Shown here: one piece after another, positions 18,394 through 27,778 of the stretch
How positions within the stretch are numbered: position 1 is the first letter of the stretch
How the letters are laid out: each line of letters opens with the position of its first letter
NCBI RefSeq assembly: GCF_004115085.1
Contig: NZ_QXJP01000023.1
Span: 1-62,958, forward strand
Direction of reading: 5' to 3'
DNA: 62,958 nucleotides
From: Longirhabdus pacifica
Lineage (GTDB): Bacteria; Bacillota; Bacilli; Paenibacillales; DSM-105158
Program-made: the position numbers and the translations under genes
Notes under the pieces: model-generated
Database searches by the model: none
What the model saw: the letters and a program-made list of their open reading frames with translations, nothing else
Told to the model about the DNA's origin: nothing

Positions 18394-19059
18394 ATGAAAA
18401 AAAAGCAGAGAGTAGTTGCATTTATACCTATAAAACTTAATAGTGTACGATTACCAAACAAAAATATATTACCCATATCAGATCATCCTTTATGTTGGCA
18501 CATACTTAATACGCTCTCTAAAACATACGGAATTGATGAAACATATGTATATTGTAGCGATGAAAAGATAACAGAGTATATTCCTGAAAAAGTTAAATTT
18601 CTTAAAAGAAGTCAACATTTAGATGGAGATTTAGTTAAAGGATTTGATATATATGATGCTTTTATCAATGAGATAGATTCAGATATCTATATTCTAGCAC
18701 ATACAACCTCACCTTTTATTAAATCTGAAACAGTTGAATCAGCGTTAGAAAAAATGATTAAAGAGGGTTATGACTCAGCATTTTCAGCTCAACGAATTCA
18801 GACATTTGCGTGGTATAAAGATGTGCCACTAAATTATAATTTAAATGATGTCCCAAGAACACAAGATATGGATCCAATATATATTGAAACAAGTGGATTT
18901 TTTATGTTTGAAAAGAAAATATTCACTGAACACCGTAGAAGAATTGGATTCAACCCTTATATTCAAGAAGTTGATAGTATTGAAGCAATGGACATAGATA
19001 CAAAAGAAGATTACGAATTTGCTATGTTAATCAGTGAAGGCATGAAAAAAGGAGATTGA
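18394..19059 (+). CDS. CMP-ulosonate (acylneuraminate-type) cytidylyltransferase
   Basis: 221 aa. AFIPIKLNSVRLPNKNI is the CTP-binding N-terminus of the NeuA/KdsB superfamily, with the NeuA-like NKN rather than the KdsB-like STRLPGK form; VYCSDEKI, AHTTSPFI and DSIEAMDIDTKEDYE (metal-binding Asp pair) follow. It is the first of four linked genes whose other three are Kdo enzymes, so CMP-Kdo is the expected product even though the protein looks closer to sialic acid synthetases. The basic residue of the usual IPARG loop is Lys (IPIKL), a small departure. AGGCGGTGG precedes ATG 18394. Confidence 0.82.
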   Translation: MKKKQRVVAFIPIKLNSVRLPNKNILPISDHPLCWHILNTLSKTYGIDETYVYCSDEKITEYIPEKVKFLKRSQHLDGDLVKGFDIYDAFINEIDSDIYILAHTTSPFIKSETVESALEKMIKEGYDSAFSAQRIQTFAWYKDVPLNYNLNDVPRTQDMDPIYIETSGFFMFEKKIFTEHRRRIGFNPYIQEVDSIEAMDIDTKEDYEFAMLISEGMKKGD

Positions 19060-19062
19060 AAA

Positions 19063-19836
19063 ATGTTTAGATTAATTGCTGGTCCATGTGTTATAGAAAA
19101 CGAAGCGATGGCTATGGAAGTTGCAGAGGAGATCAAAAAGGTTACTGATGAGCTAGGGGTAGAGTATATTTTCAAAGCTTCTTTTGATAAAGCAAATAGA
19201 ACCTCAATATCCTCTTACAGAGGACCTGGTTTGGAAGAAGGCTTAAGAATATTAAAAAAAATAAAAGATACATTAGAACTTAAGGTACTGACAGATATTC
19301 ATGAGCCTTATCAAGCTGCTCCGGTATCGAAGGTTGTTGATATAATTCAAATTCCAGCTTTTTTATGTAGACAAACAGATTTATTGATTGCTGCAGCTAA
19401 GACAGGTAAAGAAATTAATGTTAAAAAAGCCCAGTTTTTAGCTCCGTGGGATATGAAAAATGTCATTAATAAATTAGAGGATAGTGGAAATGTTAAAATC
19501 AACCTTACTGAGAGAGGAACTACTTTTGGATATAATAATTTAGTTGTAGATATGACAGCTATTATTGAAATGAAAAAATTTGGATACCCAGTTATATTCG
19601 ATGCAACACATAGTGTGCAAAAACCTGGTGGAAAAGGTGATACAACAGGAGGAAACCGAGAATATGTGGAGTATTTGGCAAAAGCAGCATTAGCTGTTGG
19701 CGCAGATGGCGTATTTATGGAAGTTCATCCAGACCCGGATAATGCCAAATCAGATGGACCTAATATGGTACCTTTAAAAGAGCTAAAACCTATTTTAGAA
19801 AAACTACTTAATATATATAATGCTATTAATAGATAA
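19063..19836 (+). CDS. kdsA: 3-deoxy-D-manno-octulosonate 8-phosphate synthase
   Basis: 257 aa TIM barrel joining phosphoenolpyruvate and arabinose 5-phosphate to Kdo 8-phosphate. [43 protein letters not shown] and [11 protein letters not shown] are unmistakable KdsA motifs, distinct from NeuB and from DAHP synthase. Cys9, His183, Glu220 and Asp231 fall where the metal ligands of the Aquifex enzyme lie (Cys11, His185, Glu222, Asp233, constant offset 2), so this is the metal-dependent class. The gene is unexpected in a Gram-positive-type genome. Confidence 0.95.
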   Translation: MFRLIAGPCVIENEAMAMEVAEEIKKVTDELGVEYIFKASFDKANRTSISSYRGPGLEEGLRILKKIKDTLELKVLTDIHEPYQAAPVSKVVDIIQIPAFLCRQTDLLIAAAKTGKEINVKKAQFLAPWDMKNVINKLEDSGNVKINLTERGTTFGYNNLVVDMTAIIEMKKFGYPVIFDATHSVQKPGGKGDTTGGNREYVEYLAKAALAVGADGVFMEVHPDPDNAKSDGPNMVPLKELKPILEKLLNIYNAINR

Positions 19837-19847
19837 GGGGGGGTTGG

Positions 19848-20813
19848 ATGGATTTTATACAAGAAGGAAAAAGAGTTTTTGATATAGAGATTAAAGCGCT
19901 AGAGTTAGTAAGGGATTCACTAAACGATGATTTTTTAAGAATAATCCATGCAATAACCAATTGTAAAGGAAAAGTAATTATTACAGGTATGGGTAAGCCA
20001 GGACATATTGGAAGAAAAATTGCTGCGACGATGGCGAGCTTAGGCACATCTTCTTTCTTCCTCCATCCTGCAGAAGCATTACACGGAGATCTCGGCACAA
20101 TCGGAAAAGAAGATGTAGTAATTGCTTTTAGCTATAGTGGTGAAAGTGATGAAGTGACAAGAATTCTTTCGAATATTAAAGCAATAGGTGCAACACTTAT
20201 TGGAATATCAGGAAATGCAGATTCTACTTTAATAAAGCACAGTGATATTGCTCAAGTTTTTACAAAGTTCGAAGAGGCTTGTTATATGGGATTGGCACCA
20301 ACATCTAGTACAACAGCTTCATTAGTGTACGGAGATGCATTAGCAATTGTGGCATCAAAATTCTATGGATTTAATGAAAATAATTATGGCTTATATCATC
20401 CAGCAGGTTCATTAGGTAAAAAGTTATTTATTAAAGTTAAGAACATTATGGCTCATGGAGATAATAATGCTTTCGTATTTCAAGGTGAAACGTTAAAAAA
20501 AGCAATAATTGAGATGGGGAAAAAAGGTCTTGGAATTATCACAGTTGTAGATAGTAATTACTTTATAAAAGGTGTTATTACAGATGGTGATTTAAGGCGT
20601 CAATTAGAAAAGGGAGTTGATGTCTACAATTTAATTGTTGATGATGTTATGTCACAAAATCCTATCGTACTAACAGAAGAAATGATGGCCATTGAGGCAC
20701 TTCAAATTTTAAAAAAAACAAATATTTCCAGCTCTCCAGTAATGGATTGCAACAAATTATTAATTGGCACACTGAGGTTACAAGATATACTAAATGCAGG
20801 TATTGTGATATGA
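19848..20813 (+). CDS. kdsD: D-arabinose 5-phosphate isomerase (SIS plus two CBS domains)
   Basis: 321 aa. The SIS domain (~30-175) has TGMGKPGHIGRKIAATMASLG and HPAEALHGDLG, matching KdsD/KpsF except Pro for the usual Ser in GKSGH; SYSGESDE is the sugar-phosphate loop. Two CBS domains (~205-260 and 270-320) carry GVITDGDLRR. It isomerises ribulose 5-phosphate to arabinose 5-phosphate, the substrate of KdsA next door. The stop overlaps the kdsC start by ATGA. Confidence 0.93.
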   Translation: MDFIQEGKRVFDIEIKALELVRDSLNDDFLRIIHAITNCKGKVIITGMGKPGHIGRKIAATMASLGTSSFFLHPAEALHGDLGTIGKEDVVIAFSYSGESDEVTRILSNIKAIGATLIGISGNADSTLIKHSDIAQVFTKFEEACYMGLAPTSSTTASLVYGDALAIVASKFYGFNENNYGLYHPAGSLGKKLFIKVKNIMAHGDNNAFVFQGETLKKAIIEMGKKGLGIITVVDSNYFIKGVITDGDLRRQLEKGVDVYNLIVDDVMSQNPIVLTEEMMAIEALQILKKTNISSSPVMDCNKLLIGTLRLQDILNAGIVI

Positions 20814-21274
20814 AAATTAAAATACTAGTTATGGATGTTGATGGTACAATGACAGATGGAAAGATTTATATAGGATCGGAGGGAGAATTATTAAAAGCAT
20901 TTAATGTAAAAGATGGAATGGGGATTTCAAAATTGCATGCTCAAAACATTATTCCCGCAATTATTACTGGTAGAAAGTCAGAAATAGTAAAGAGGAGAGC
21001 TGATGAGCTAAAAATAGTAGATTTATTTCAAGGTGAAGATAATAAATTAGAGAAACTAAAAGAATTGACTGAACGGTATGATTGTGATTTCACAGAGGTT
21101 GCATATATTGGAGATGATGAAAATGATCTTGCATGTATGCGTGTTTGTGGATTTACAGGTTGCCCCGCAGATGCTGTGGAATCTGTAAAAAGAGAAGTAA
21201 ACTTTATATGTAGTAAAAATGGTGGGGAAGGATCAGTAAGGGAGTTTATTGATATTATACTGAAGACAAGTTAA
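20810..21274 (+). CDS. kdsC: Kdo 8-phosphate phosphatase (HAD family)
   Basis: 154 aa from ATG 20810, overlapping the kdsD stop; a longer frame from 20747 lies inside kdsD. The capless HAD fold of KdsC is seen: MDVDGTMTDGKIY (nucleophile Asp9), ITGRKSEIVKRRADEL, and IGDDENDLACM; length is close to the usual 160-190. It releases phosphate from Kdo 8-phosphate. The C-terminal GGEGSVREFID loop is also typical. Confidence 0.93.
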   Translation: MKIKILVMDVDGTMTDGKIYIGSEGELLKAFNVKDGMGISKLHAQNIIPAIITGRKSEIVKRRADELKIVDLFQGEDNKLEKLKELTERYDCDFTEVAYIGDDENDLACMRVCGFTGCPADAVESVKREVNFICSKNGGEGSVREFIDIILKTS

Positions 21275-21329
21275 TTTATATAAATATAAAAAATAATTTA
21301 TAATTTAATTATGACAAGAGGAGAACAAA

Positions 21330-22214
21330 ATGAAAGGAATTATTTTAGCTGGAGGATCAGGTACAAGATTATATCCGCTCACAATGGTTACTAGCAAACA
21401 GCTATTACCTATTTATGATAAACCAATGATATTTTACCCCCTTTCAATTTTGATGTTAGCTGAAATCAAGGATATTTTAATTATTTCTACTCCAAATGAT
21501 TTACCTAACTTTAAAAAGCTATTAGGAGATGGCGATGAGTTTGGAATCAATCTGTCTTATGCAGAACAGCCATCTCCAGATGGACTAGCACAGGCTTTTA
21601 TTATCGGTAAAGACTTTATAGGGGATGATAATGTAGCACTCATATTAGGAGATAACATTTATTATGGTAATGGATTTACTTCAATATTGAAAGAGGCAAA
21701 AGAAAATGTTGAAAACAGAAAATCAACAATATTTGGTTATTATGTGCATGATCCTGAAAGGTTTGGAATCGTAGAATTTGATGAAGAGGGTACAGTAATT
21801 TCAGTTGAAGAAAAACCTAAAAATCCAAAATCAAATTACTGTATAACAGGATTATATTTTTATGATAATAGAGTTGTAGATTTTGCTGAAAAAGTTAAGC
21901 CCTCAGCTAGAGGAGAGCTTGAAATTACAGATATAAATCGAATGTACCTGGAAGATGGTACGTTAAATGTTAAACTTCTTGGTAGGGGATATGCATGGCT
22001 TGATACAGGTACTATGGACAGTTTAGTTGAAGCTGCTGAGTTTGTCCAAATGGTCGAAAAGAGACAGAGCATAAAAATATCTGCTCTTGAAGAAATAGCT
22101 TATCGAAATGAATGGATAGATAAAAAGATGCTTCTAGCATCAGCCCAAAAATATGGTAAATCTCCTTATGGGGAACATCTTAAAAAAGTTGCTGAAGGCA
22201 AAATAAGATATTAA
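21330..22214 (+). CDS. rmlA: Glucose-1-phosphate thymidylyltransferase
   Basis: 294 aa. [17 protein letters not shown] is the nucleotidyl-transfer signature, followed by [25 protein letters not shown] and EKPKNPKSN. It makes dTDP-glucose from dTTP and glucose 1-phosphate, the first step to dTDP-rhamnose and to the 4-amino branch. AAGAGGAG lies just upstream of ATG 21330. The 55-base gap before it is extremely AT-rich but shows no terminator. Confidence 0.96.
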   Translation: MKGIILAGGSGTRLYPLTMVTSKQLLPIYDKPMIFYPLSILMLAEIKDILIISTPNDLPNFKKLLGDGDEFGINLSYAEQPSPDGLAQAFIIGKDFIGDDNVALILGDNIYYGNGFTSILKEAKENVENRKSTIFGYYVHDPERFGIVEFDEEGTVISVEEKPKNPKSNYCITGLYFYDNRVVDFAEKVKPSARGELEITDINRMYLEDGTLNVKLLGRGYAWLDTGTMDSLVEAAEFVQMVEKRQSIKISALEEIAYRNEWIDKKMLLASAQKYGKSPYGEHLKKVAEGKIRY

Positions 22215-22227
22215 GTGAGGCTGTATA

Positions 22228-23628
22228 ATGAAAATACACAGGACTGAAATAGAAGGTGTTGTGATTATTGAATCAAGAGTTTTTGAAGATCATAGAGGCT
22301 GGTTTACGGAAGTATACTCTAAGCAAAAATTTAGTGAGCAGGGAATTGATTTGAATTTTGTTCAGGATAACCATTCTATGTCATATCAAAAAGGAACATT
22401 GAGGGGATTGCACTTTCAAACCAATCCTAAAGCACAAACAAAATTAGTTAGGTGTACAAAAGGAAAAATATATGATGTTGTAGTGGATCTAAGAAAAGGC
22501 TCACCAACCTATAAAAAGTGGATTGGAATAGAACTTTCAGATAAAAATAAAAAACAACTACTTGTTCCAAAAGGTTTTGCCCATGGATTCGTTACATTAA
22601 CTGAAGAAGTAGAAGTCCAATATAAAGTAGATGAATACTATTCCCTAGAACACGATGGAAGTATAAGGTTTGATGATCCAGAAATAGGGGTTGATTGGGT
22701 AATGCAAAACCCAATTTTATCAGAAAAAGATTTACAAGCACCGTATCTAAAAGATAGCGGAGTTGATTTTAGTTTGAAGTTTATGATTACTGGAGCTAAT
22801 AGTCAACTTGGTAATGATATAATCTCTAAGTTAAAAGAAATTAAATTAGATGTCATCGCCCCAGGAAGAGATGAGTTGGAACTTACTGAAAAAAAATCTG
22901 TAACAGAATATATTTTAAAAGAAAAACCTGATGTAATTATTCATTGCGCTGCGTATACTGCTGTTGATAAAGCGGAAGATGAAAATAAATTATGTTATGC
23001 TGTAAATGTTGAGGGGACAAGACATGTTGCAAATGCAGCTGTGGAAATAGGTGCAAAACTGGTCTATATAAGTACTGACTACGTTTTTGATGGATTAGGA
23101 AAGGATCCTCAATCTGAAACTAAAGAAACAAATCCAATTAACTATTATGGTTTTACTAAAGAACAGGGAGAAAAAATTGTAAAAAAATTAGTTGAGAATT
23201 ATTTTATTGTTAGAACATCATGGGTTTACGGTTTTAACGGTAATAATTTTGTGAAGACAATGCTAAAGTTGGCAGAAACTAATAATGAAATAAGTGTTGT
23301 AAAGGACCAATTTGGATCACCTACTTACACTAAAGATCTTGCTAACTTTATTGTTAAGCTAGTTAAAACCAACAAATATGGGACTTATCATGCAGTTAAT
23401 GAAGGCTATTGTAGCTGGCATGAGTTCGCAAAAGCAATATTTTATAAATCAGGTATTGAGATGAAAGTAGATGCAATTACTACCGAAGAGCACGGGGCTA
23501 GAGCAAGGAGGCCACTAAACTCAAGATTGTCGAATGAAAATACTAAAAAAGCAGGGATTGAAAGATTACCTCATTGGAATGATGCATTATCTAGATTCTT
23601 AGTTGAACTAAATATTATGGAGGATTGA
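22228..23628 (+). CDS. rmlCD: Fused RmlC-RmlD: dTDP-4-keto-rhamnose 3,5-epimerase / reductase
   Basis: 466 aa. Residues ~1-180 are a cupin epimerase: FEDHRGWFTE, GTLRGLHFQ with the catalytic His, VPKGFAHGFVTL. Residues ~185-466 are the reductase: FMITGANSQLG, STDYVFDG, YGFTKEQGE giving YxxxK, RTSWVYG. The reading frame runs through without a break at the junction near 22782. The two proteins are usually separate; fusion couples steps three and four of dTDP-L-rhamnose synthesis. Both domains keep their catalytic motifs, so both should work. Confidence 0.93.
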   Translation: MKIHRTEIEGVVIIESRVFEDHRGWFTEVYSKQKFSEQGIDLNFVQDNHSMSYQKGTLRGLHFQTNPKAQTKLVRCTKGKIYDVVVDLRKGSPTYKKWIGIELSDKNKKQLLVPKGFAHGFVTLTEEVEVQYKVDEYYSLEHDGSIRFDDPEIGVDWVMQNPILSEKDLQAPYLKDSGVDFSLKFMITGANSQLGNDIISKLKEIKLDVIAPGRDELELTEKKSVTEYILKEKPDVIIHCAAYTAVDKAEDENKLCYAVNVEGTRHVANAAVEIGAKLVYISTDYVFDGLGKDPQSETKETNPINYYGFTKEQGEKIVKKLVENYFIVRTSWVYGFNGNNFVKTMLKLAETNNEISVVKDQFGSPTYTKDLANFIVKLVKTNKYGTYHAVNEGYCSWHEFAKAIFYKSGIEMKVDAITTEEHGARARRPLNSRLSNENTKKAGIERLPHWNDALSRFLVELNIMED

Positions 23629-23632
23629 AGAT

Positions 23633-24685
23633 ATGAAGACAATATTAGTAACAGGTGGTGCAGGTTTTATTGGGAGCAATTTTGTTAAGATAATGTTAGA
23701 AAAGCATCCCAATTATAAAATAATTAATATTGATTCTCTTACATACGCAGGAAATCTTGAAAGTCTAAAACATATTGATAGAAATTATTCAAATTATGAA
23801 TTTATTAAGACTGATATAAGGGATAGATCTAAAATAGAAGAAATTTTTATAAATTATGACATCACATCCGTTATCAATTTTGCTGCTGAATCACATGTCG
23901 ATAGAAGTATTGAGGATCCAGAAATTTTTTTAACAACGAATGTAATAGGCACACAAGTATTATTAGATGTAGCTAAAAGACACTGGAAACTAAATCCTAA
24001 AGATAAGTATTGCAGGGAGTATAAAAATGGAGTTAAGTTTCTTCAGGTTTCAACAGATGAAGTATATGGTGCTTTGGGTAAAACAGGTATGTTTGTGGAA
24101 ACTATGCCACTTATGCCAAACAGCCCTTATTCAGCATCAAAAGCAAGTGCAGATATGATCGTCAGAGCGTTTAATGAAACTTTTGGAATACCGGTTAACA
24201 TCACGCGATGCAGCAATAATTATGGCCCATACCAATTTCCAGAGAAATTAATTCCCTTAATGATCAATAACTGTCTACAGGATAAACCCCTTCCTGTTTA
24301 CGGAGATGGTTTGCAAGTAAGAGATTGGTTACATGTATTTGATCATTGTCATGCTATTGATACGGTTCTTCATAAAGGTGTGGATGGAGAAGTATATAAC
24401 ATTGGGGGAAATAACGAGAAGGCAAATATTGATATAGTTAAGCTTATTATCAAGACTCTTAATAAGTCTAGTACTATTATTAAATATGTTAAAGACCGTC
24501 CCGGTCATGATAGAAGATATGCTATAAATAATTCTAAGATTACTACTCAATTAGGATGGGAACCATCCTATACGTTTGAACATGGCATAAAAGAAACAAT
24601 TCAATGGTATCTTGATAACACTGAATGGATTGAAAATATCATATCTGGTGATTATGCTAGTTATTATGATAAAATGTATTCGTAA
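23633..24685 (+). CDS. rmlB: dTDP-glucose 4,6-dehydratase
   Basis: 350 aa extended SDR: VTGGAGFIGSNF (NAD), AAESHVDRSI, STDEVYG, YSASKASAD (YxxxK) and NNYGPYQFPEKLIP. It produces dTDP-4-keto-6-deoxyglucose, the branch point between rhamnose (RmlCD) and the 4-amino sugar (aminotransferase at 15884). GGAGG precedes ATG 23633; only four bases separate it from rmlCD. Confidence 0.96.
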   Translation: MKTILVTGGAGFIGSNFVKIMLEKHPNYKIINIDSLTYAGNLESLKHIDRNYSNYEFIKTDIRDRSKIEEIFINYDITSVINFAAESHVDRSIEDPEIFLTTNVIGTQVLLDVAKRHWKLNPKDKYCREYKNGVKFLQVSTDEVYGALGKTGMFVETMPLMPNSPYSASKASADMIVRAFNETFGIPVNITRCSNNYGPYQFPEKLIPLMINNCLQDKPLPVYGDGLQVRDWLHVFDHCHAIDTVLHKGVDGEVYNIGGNNEKANIDIVKLIIKTLNKSSTIIKYVKDRPGHDRRYAINNSKITTQLGWEPSYTFEHGIKETIQWYLDNTEWIENIISGDYASYYDKMYS

Positions 24686-24811
24686 GTTGATGAAGTTATA
24701 AAATTTAATTAGTAGCATTTAGTAGTAAAATTGGAAGTATGTCAATTAATCTTGTCTTGTTTCAATTAAAAGTATATAAAGAAGCTGAGATATAGGGTGT
24801 GGGTAAGAGTG

Positions 24812-25465
24812 ATGCGATTTAAAAAATATATTCCAAATGCAATTAAAGAACATTTTAGGCTTTTAAAATTACAAAAGAAATTCCATAATTGTTCTATTAA
24901 TTCTTATTTATTACAAGATAATGTGAAGTTAGGACAAGGTGTTGGGATTATGCGTAATGTAGATATTAGGGATGGTGTTGAAATTGATGATTACTCATAT
25001 GTCAGCCCGAATACAGTCATTGCTTCTGGAGTAGTCGGAAAATTCACTTCAATAGGTTATAATTGTCAAGTAGGAATGTTTGAGCATCCAACAAACTATG
25101 TTTCTACTTCACCGATGACTTATAGTACTAGAAATTTATTCGGCTACGAAGAAATATGGAATGAAGTCTATAGCCCACCTTTCATAGGTAATGATGTGTG
25201 GATTGGAAGTAACGCTGTAATTCTGCAAGGTGTAAAAATTGGAAATGGTGCAATTATTGCGGCTGGGGCTGTTGTTACAAAAGATGTTGAACCGTTTACA
25301 ATTGTTGGTGGTGTGCCAGCTAATTTTATAAAAAAAAGATTTAGTGATGAAAAGATTCTTCAGTTAACAAATTTGTCTTGGTGGGATTTATCAATTGAAG
25401 AGATTAAGAAAATGGAAAAAATTTTTAAATATAAGGAAAATTGGAATTTTAATAATAATTTGTAA
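24812..25465 (+). CDS. CatB/Xat-type hexapeptide O-acetyltransferase
   Basis: 217 aa from ATG 24812; an upstream GTG at 24797 in frame is also possible and the ribosome binding site is weak for both. Left-handed beta-helix repeats ([28 protein letters not shown] in stretches) end in the [14 protein letters not shown] motif of xenobiotic/serine-type acetyltransferases. It probably O-acetylates a sugar of the polymer. It is the last AT-rich gene of the variable block; a 126-base AT-rich gap separates it from rmlB. Confidence 0.83.
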   Translation: MRFKKYIPNAIKEHFRLLKLQKKFHNCSINSYLLQDNVKLGQGVGIMRNVDIRDGVEIDDYSYVSPNTVIASGVVGKFTSIGYNCQVGMFEHPTNYVSTSPMTYSTRNLFGYEEIWNEVYSPPFIGNDVWIGSNAVILQGVKIGNGAIIAAGAVVTKDVEPFTIVGGVPANFIKKRFSDEKILQLTNLSWWDLSIEEIKKMEKIFKYKENWNFNNNL

Positions 25466-25535
25466 ATTTCATCTTGAAGGAAACTTTCAACTTCTGTGGA
25501 AATACCCAACTTGTTTATATAAGGGGAGTATTGTT

Positions 25536-26705
25536 ATGAAAATCACAGTGGTAGGCATTGGATATGTTGGTTTATCCAATGCTGTGCTATTAGCACAGCA
25601 TCAGCAAGTAACCGTTATTGATATCATGCAAGAAAGAGTAGACGCCATTAACGCGCGGAAATCTCCTATCGTAGATAGTGAAATAGAAAACTATTTCGCA
25701 AACAAAACACTACACCTAACAGCTACAACAGATGCAAAACATGCATACGAGGACGCAGACTACGTCATCATCTCCACCCCAACAAACTACGACCCAGAAC
25801 AAAACTTCTTCGACACCAGCTCTGTAGAAGCAGTTATAGCCGACGTCCTATCCATCAACTCTGACACCACGATCGTCATCAAATCGACGATACCCGTTGG
25901 CTATACTGCACAAATCAATGAGCAATTCCAAACAGACAACATCATCTTCTCTCCAGAATTTTTACGAGAAGGGAAAGCCTTATACGATAACCTCTACCCT
26001 TCCCGCATCATTATCGGGGAGCAATCGGAACGGGCACAAACATTTGCTAACCTACTCATGCAAGGCGCGATAAAACAAGAAATCCCAGTCCTATTCACCA
26101 GCGCTACAGAAGCAGAAGCAATCAAGCTATTCTCTAATACATACTTAGCGATGCGTGTAGCGTACTTCAACGAACTCGATACGTATGCGGAAATAAGAGG
26201 TTTAAATACGAAAAACATCATCGAAGGCGTAGGCCTAGATCCTCGTATCGGCTCCCATTACAACAATCCATCGTTTGGCTACGGAGGTTACTGCCTACCG
26301 AAAGATACAAAGCAATTAAGGGCAAACTATGCCGATGTACCAAACAACATTATTGGAGCGATCGTCGATGCCAATATGACACGTAAAGACCATATTGCCA
26401 ATCAAATATTAGCAGCAAAGCCTAACGTCGTCGGCATTTACCGTCTAACGATGAAAATGGACTCAGATAACTTCAGGCAGTCTTCCATTCAGGGCGTCAT
26501 GAAACGCATTAAGGCAAAAGGAGTAGAAGTCGTTGTCTATGAACCTGCCTTGCAAGAAAGAGAATTTTTCCATTCTGAAGTGATAGCAGACATAGATGCA
26601 TTCAAGCAAAAGTGTGATGTCATTATCACCAATCGCTGGTCTAAGGAACTAGAAGATGTAAAACATAAAGTGTACTCCCGTGATTTATACCAGCGGGATG
26701 AGTAA
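25536..26705 (+). CDS. ugd: UDP-glucose 6-dehydrogenase
   Basis: 389 aa from ATG 25536 (AAGGGGAG upstream); the open frame from 25395 overlaps the acetyltransferase and is rejected. Motifs: [12 protein letters not shown] (NAD), [30 protein letters not shown], and the catalytic Cys in [13 protein letters not shown]. The short form resembles streptococcal HasB/Cap3A. It oxidises UDP-glucose to UDP-glucuronate, so the polymer may contain an acidic hexuronate. Codon usage turns abruptly GC-richer inside this gene, marking the right rim of the variable block. Confidence 0.94.
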   Translation: MKITVVGIGYVGLSNAVLLAQHQQVTVIDIMQERVDAINARKSPIVDSEIENYFANKTLHLTATTDAKHAYEDADYVIISTPTNYDPEQNFFDTSSVEAVIADVLSINSDTTIVIKSTIPVGYTAQINEQFQTDNIIFSPEFLREGKALYDNLYPSRIIIGEQSERAQTFANLLMQGAIKQEIPVLFTSATEAEAIKLFSNTYLAMRVAYFNELDTYAEIRGLNTKNIIEGVGLDPRIGSHYNNPSFGYGGYCLPKDTKQLRANYADVPNNIIGAIVDANMTRKDHIANQILAAKPNVVGIYRLTMKMDSDNFRQSSIQGVMKRIKAKGVEVVVYEPALQEREFFHSEVIADIDAFKQKCDVIITNRWSKELEDVKHKVYSRDLYQRDE

Positions 26706-27037
26706 ACTACTGAGGCGTATGCTTGTATCTTATTATTTCTTATCTTATATAACGCATGATGAATACAAAAATATCGATCTAAAATATACAGTACAAGCAT
26801 GACTAAAATAGTAGTTAGCAAAACCTATTATAGGTACAAAGAATGACCAATATCCGTCTATAAAACTACACATTACACCATAAAAGTGTATATCGTGTAG
26901 TTTTTTGTTGGATTTTATAGAATTTTATAGATATTATATTTTAATTACTAAAGTCATATGGTAAAATTGAACTAGTTGTGTGATATTTTCATATTAGAAA
27001 CTTTTAAAAAAAACGAAATGAATGATGAGGAGGAGTA
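26706..27037 (+). other. Intergenic region between ugd and the export-control module
   Basis: No gene seen. It holds a short palindrome ACCTATTATAGGT (26823-26835), the terminator at 26862, and a plausible promoter for the next operon: TTGAAC (26967-26972), 17 bases, CATATT (26990-26995), the -10 being weak. AGGAGGAG lies just before ATG 27038. Confidence 0.4.
26862..26906 (+). terminator. Intrinsic terminator closing the polysaccharide locus
   Basis: AAAACTACAC (26862-26871) pairs with GTGTAGTTTT (26895-26904), with a nested TACAC/GTGTA stem (26874-26878 / 26886-26890), followed by more T. Confidence 0.85.
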
Positions 27038-27778
27038 ATGGAAGAAACGATAGAATTGAAGCAGATCATAGGAATGATAAAAAAGAGGCTTGTACTCATA
27101 CTTAGCGTCACCGCTATCGTCACGTTAATAGCCGCATTGTACAGCTTTTTTATCACTACACCAGTCTATGAAAGTAGTACACAAATATTAGTAAGCAAAA
27201 CAGAAGAAGAGAACGTGTATAACATCAATGAACTGCAAACCGATTTAAAGTTAATTAATACATATAACGTCATTATTACAAGTCCACGAATATTAGACAT
27301 CGTAAAAGAAGAACTTTCTCTATCGATGTCATCAGCAGAATTGAAAAATAAAATACAGGTCCGTAGTGAGGCCGATTCTAAAGTCATTTCATTAATCGTG
27401 CAAGATGCGCAACACAATGTAGCCGTAGCCATAGCCAACACGACAGCCAATGTATTTCAGCGTGAAATAGGAAATTTAATGAACGTCGATAACGTATCGA
27501 TATTATCCGTAGCCACTACTTTGGAAAACCCGCAACCAGTAAAACCCAATGCACTCTTAAATACAATGATAGGATTGGTATTAGGAGTCATGATGGGAAC
27601 AGGTCTAGCATTATTACTTGAATATTTTGATAATACAATAAAAACAACGAACGATATCGAGCAGCATTTACAGCTTCCCGTGCTTGGTTCTGTCGTTAAT
27701 ATGGATGACGATAAAACGAAACATATAAATATGAAACGAAATTTCATGCAGCGTTCAGGAGGCACATCACTTGGCTAA
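27038..27778 (+). CDS. Wzz-type tyrosine-kinase activator (YwqC/CapA-like)
   Basis: 246 aa. Helices near residues 19-39 and 172-193 flank the Wzz extracytoplasmic domain; a Pro-containing NPQPVKPNALLN precedes the second helix, and a cytoplasmic tail follows that in this family binds and activates the cognate kinase. The kinase gene overlaps its end by 8 bases, so the pair is co-translated. It controls chain length and export of the polysaccharide. Confidence 0.88.
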   Translation: MEETIELKQIIGMIKKRLVLILSVTAIVTLIAALYSFFITTPVYESSTQILVSKTEEENVYNINELQTDLKLINTYNVIITSPRILDIVKEELSLSMSSAELKNKIQVRSEADSKVISLIVQDAQHNVAVAIANTTANVFQREIGNLMNVDNVSILSVATTLENPQPVKPNALLNTMIGLVLGVMMGTGLALLLEYFDNTIKTTNDIEQHLQLPVLGSVVNMDDDKTKHINMKRNFMQRSGGTSLG

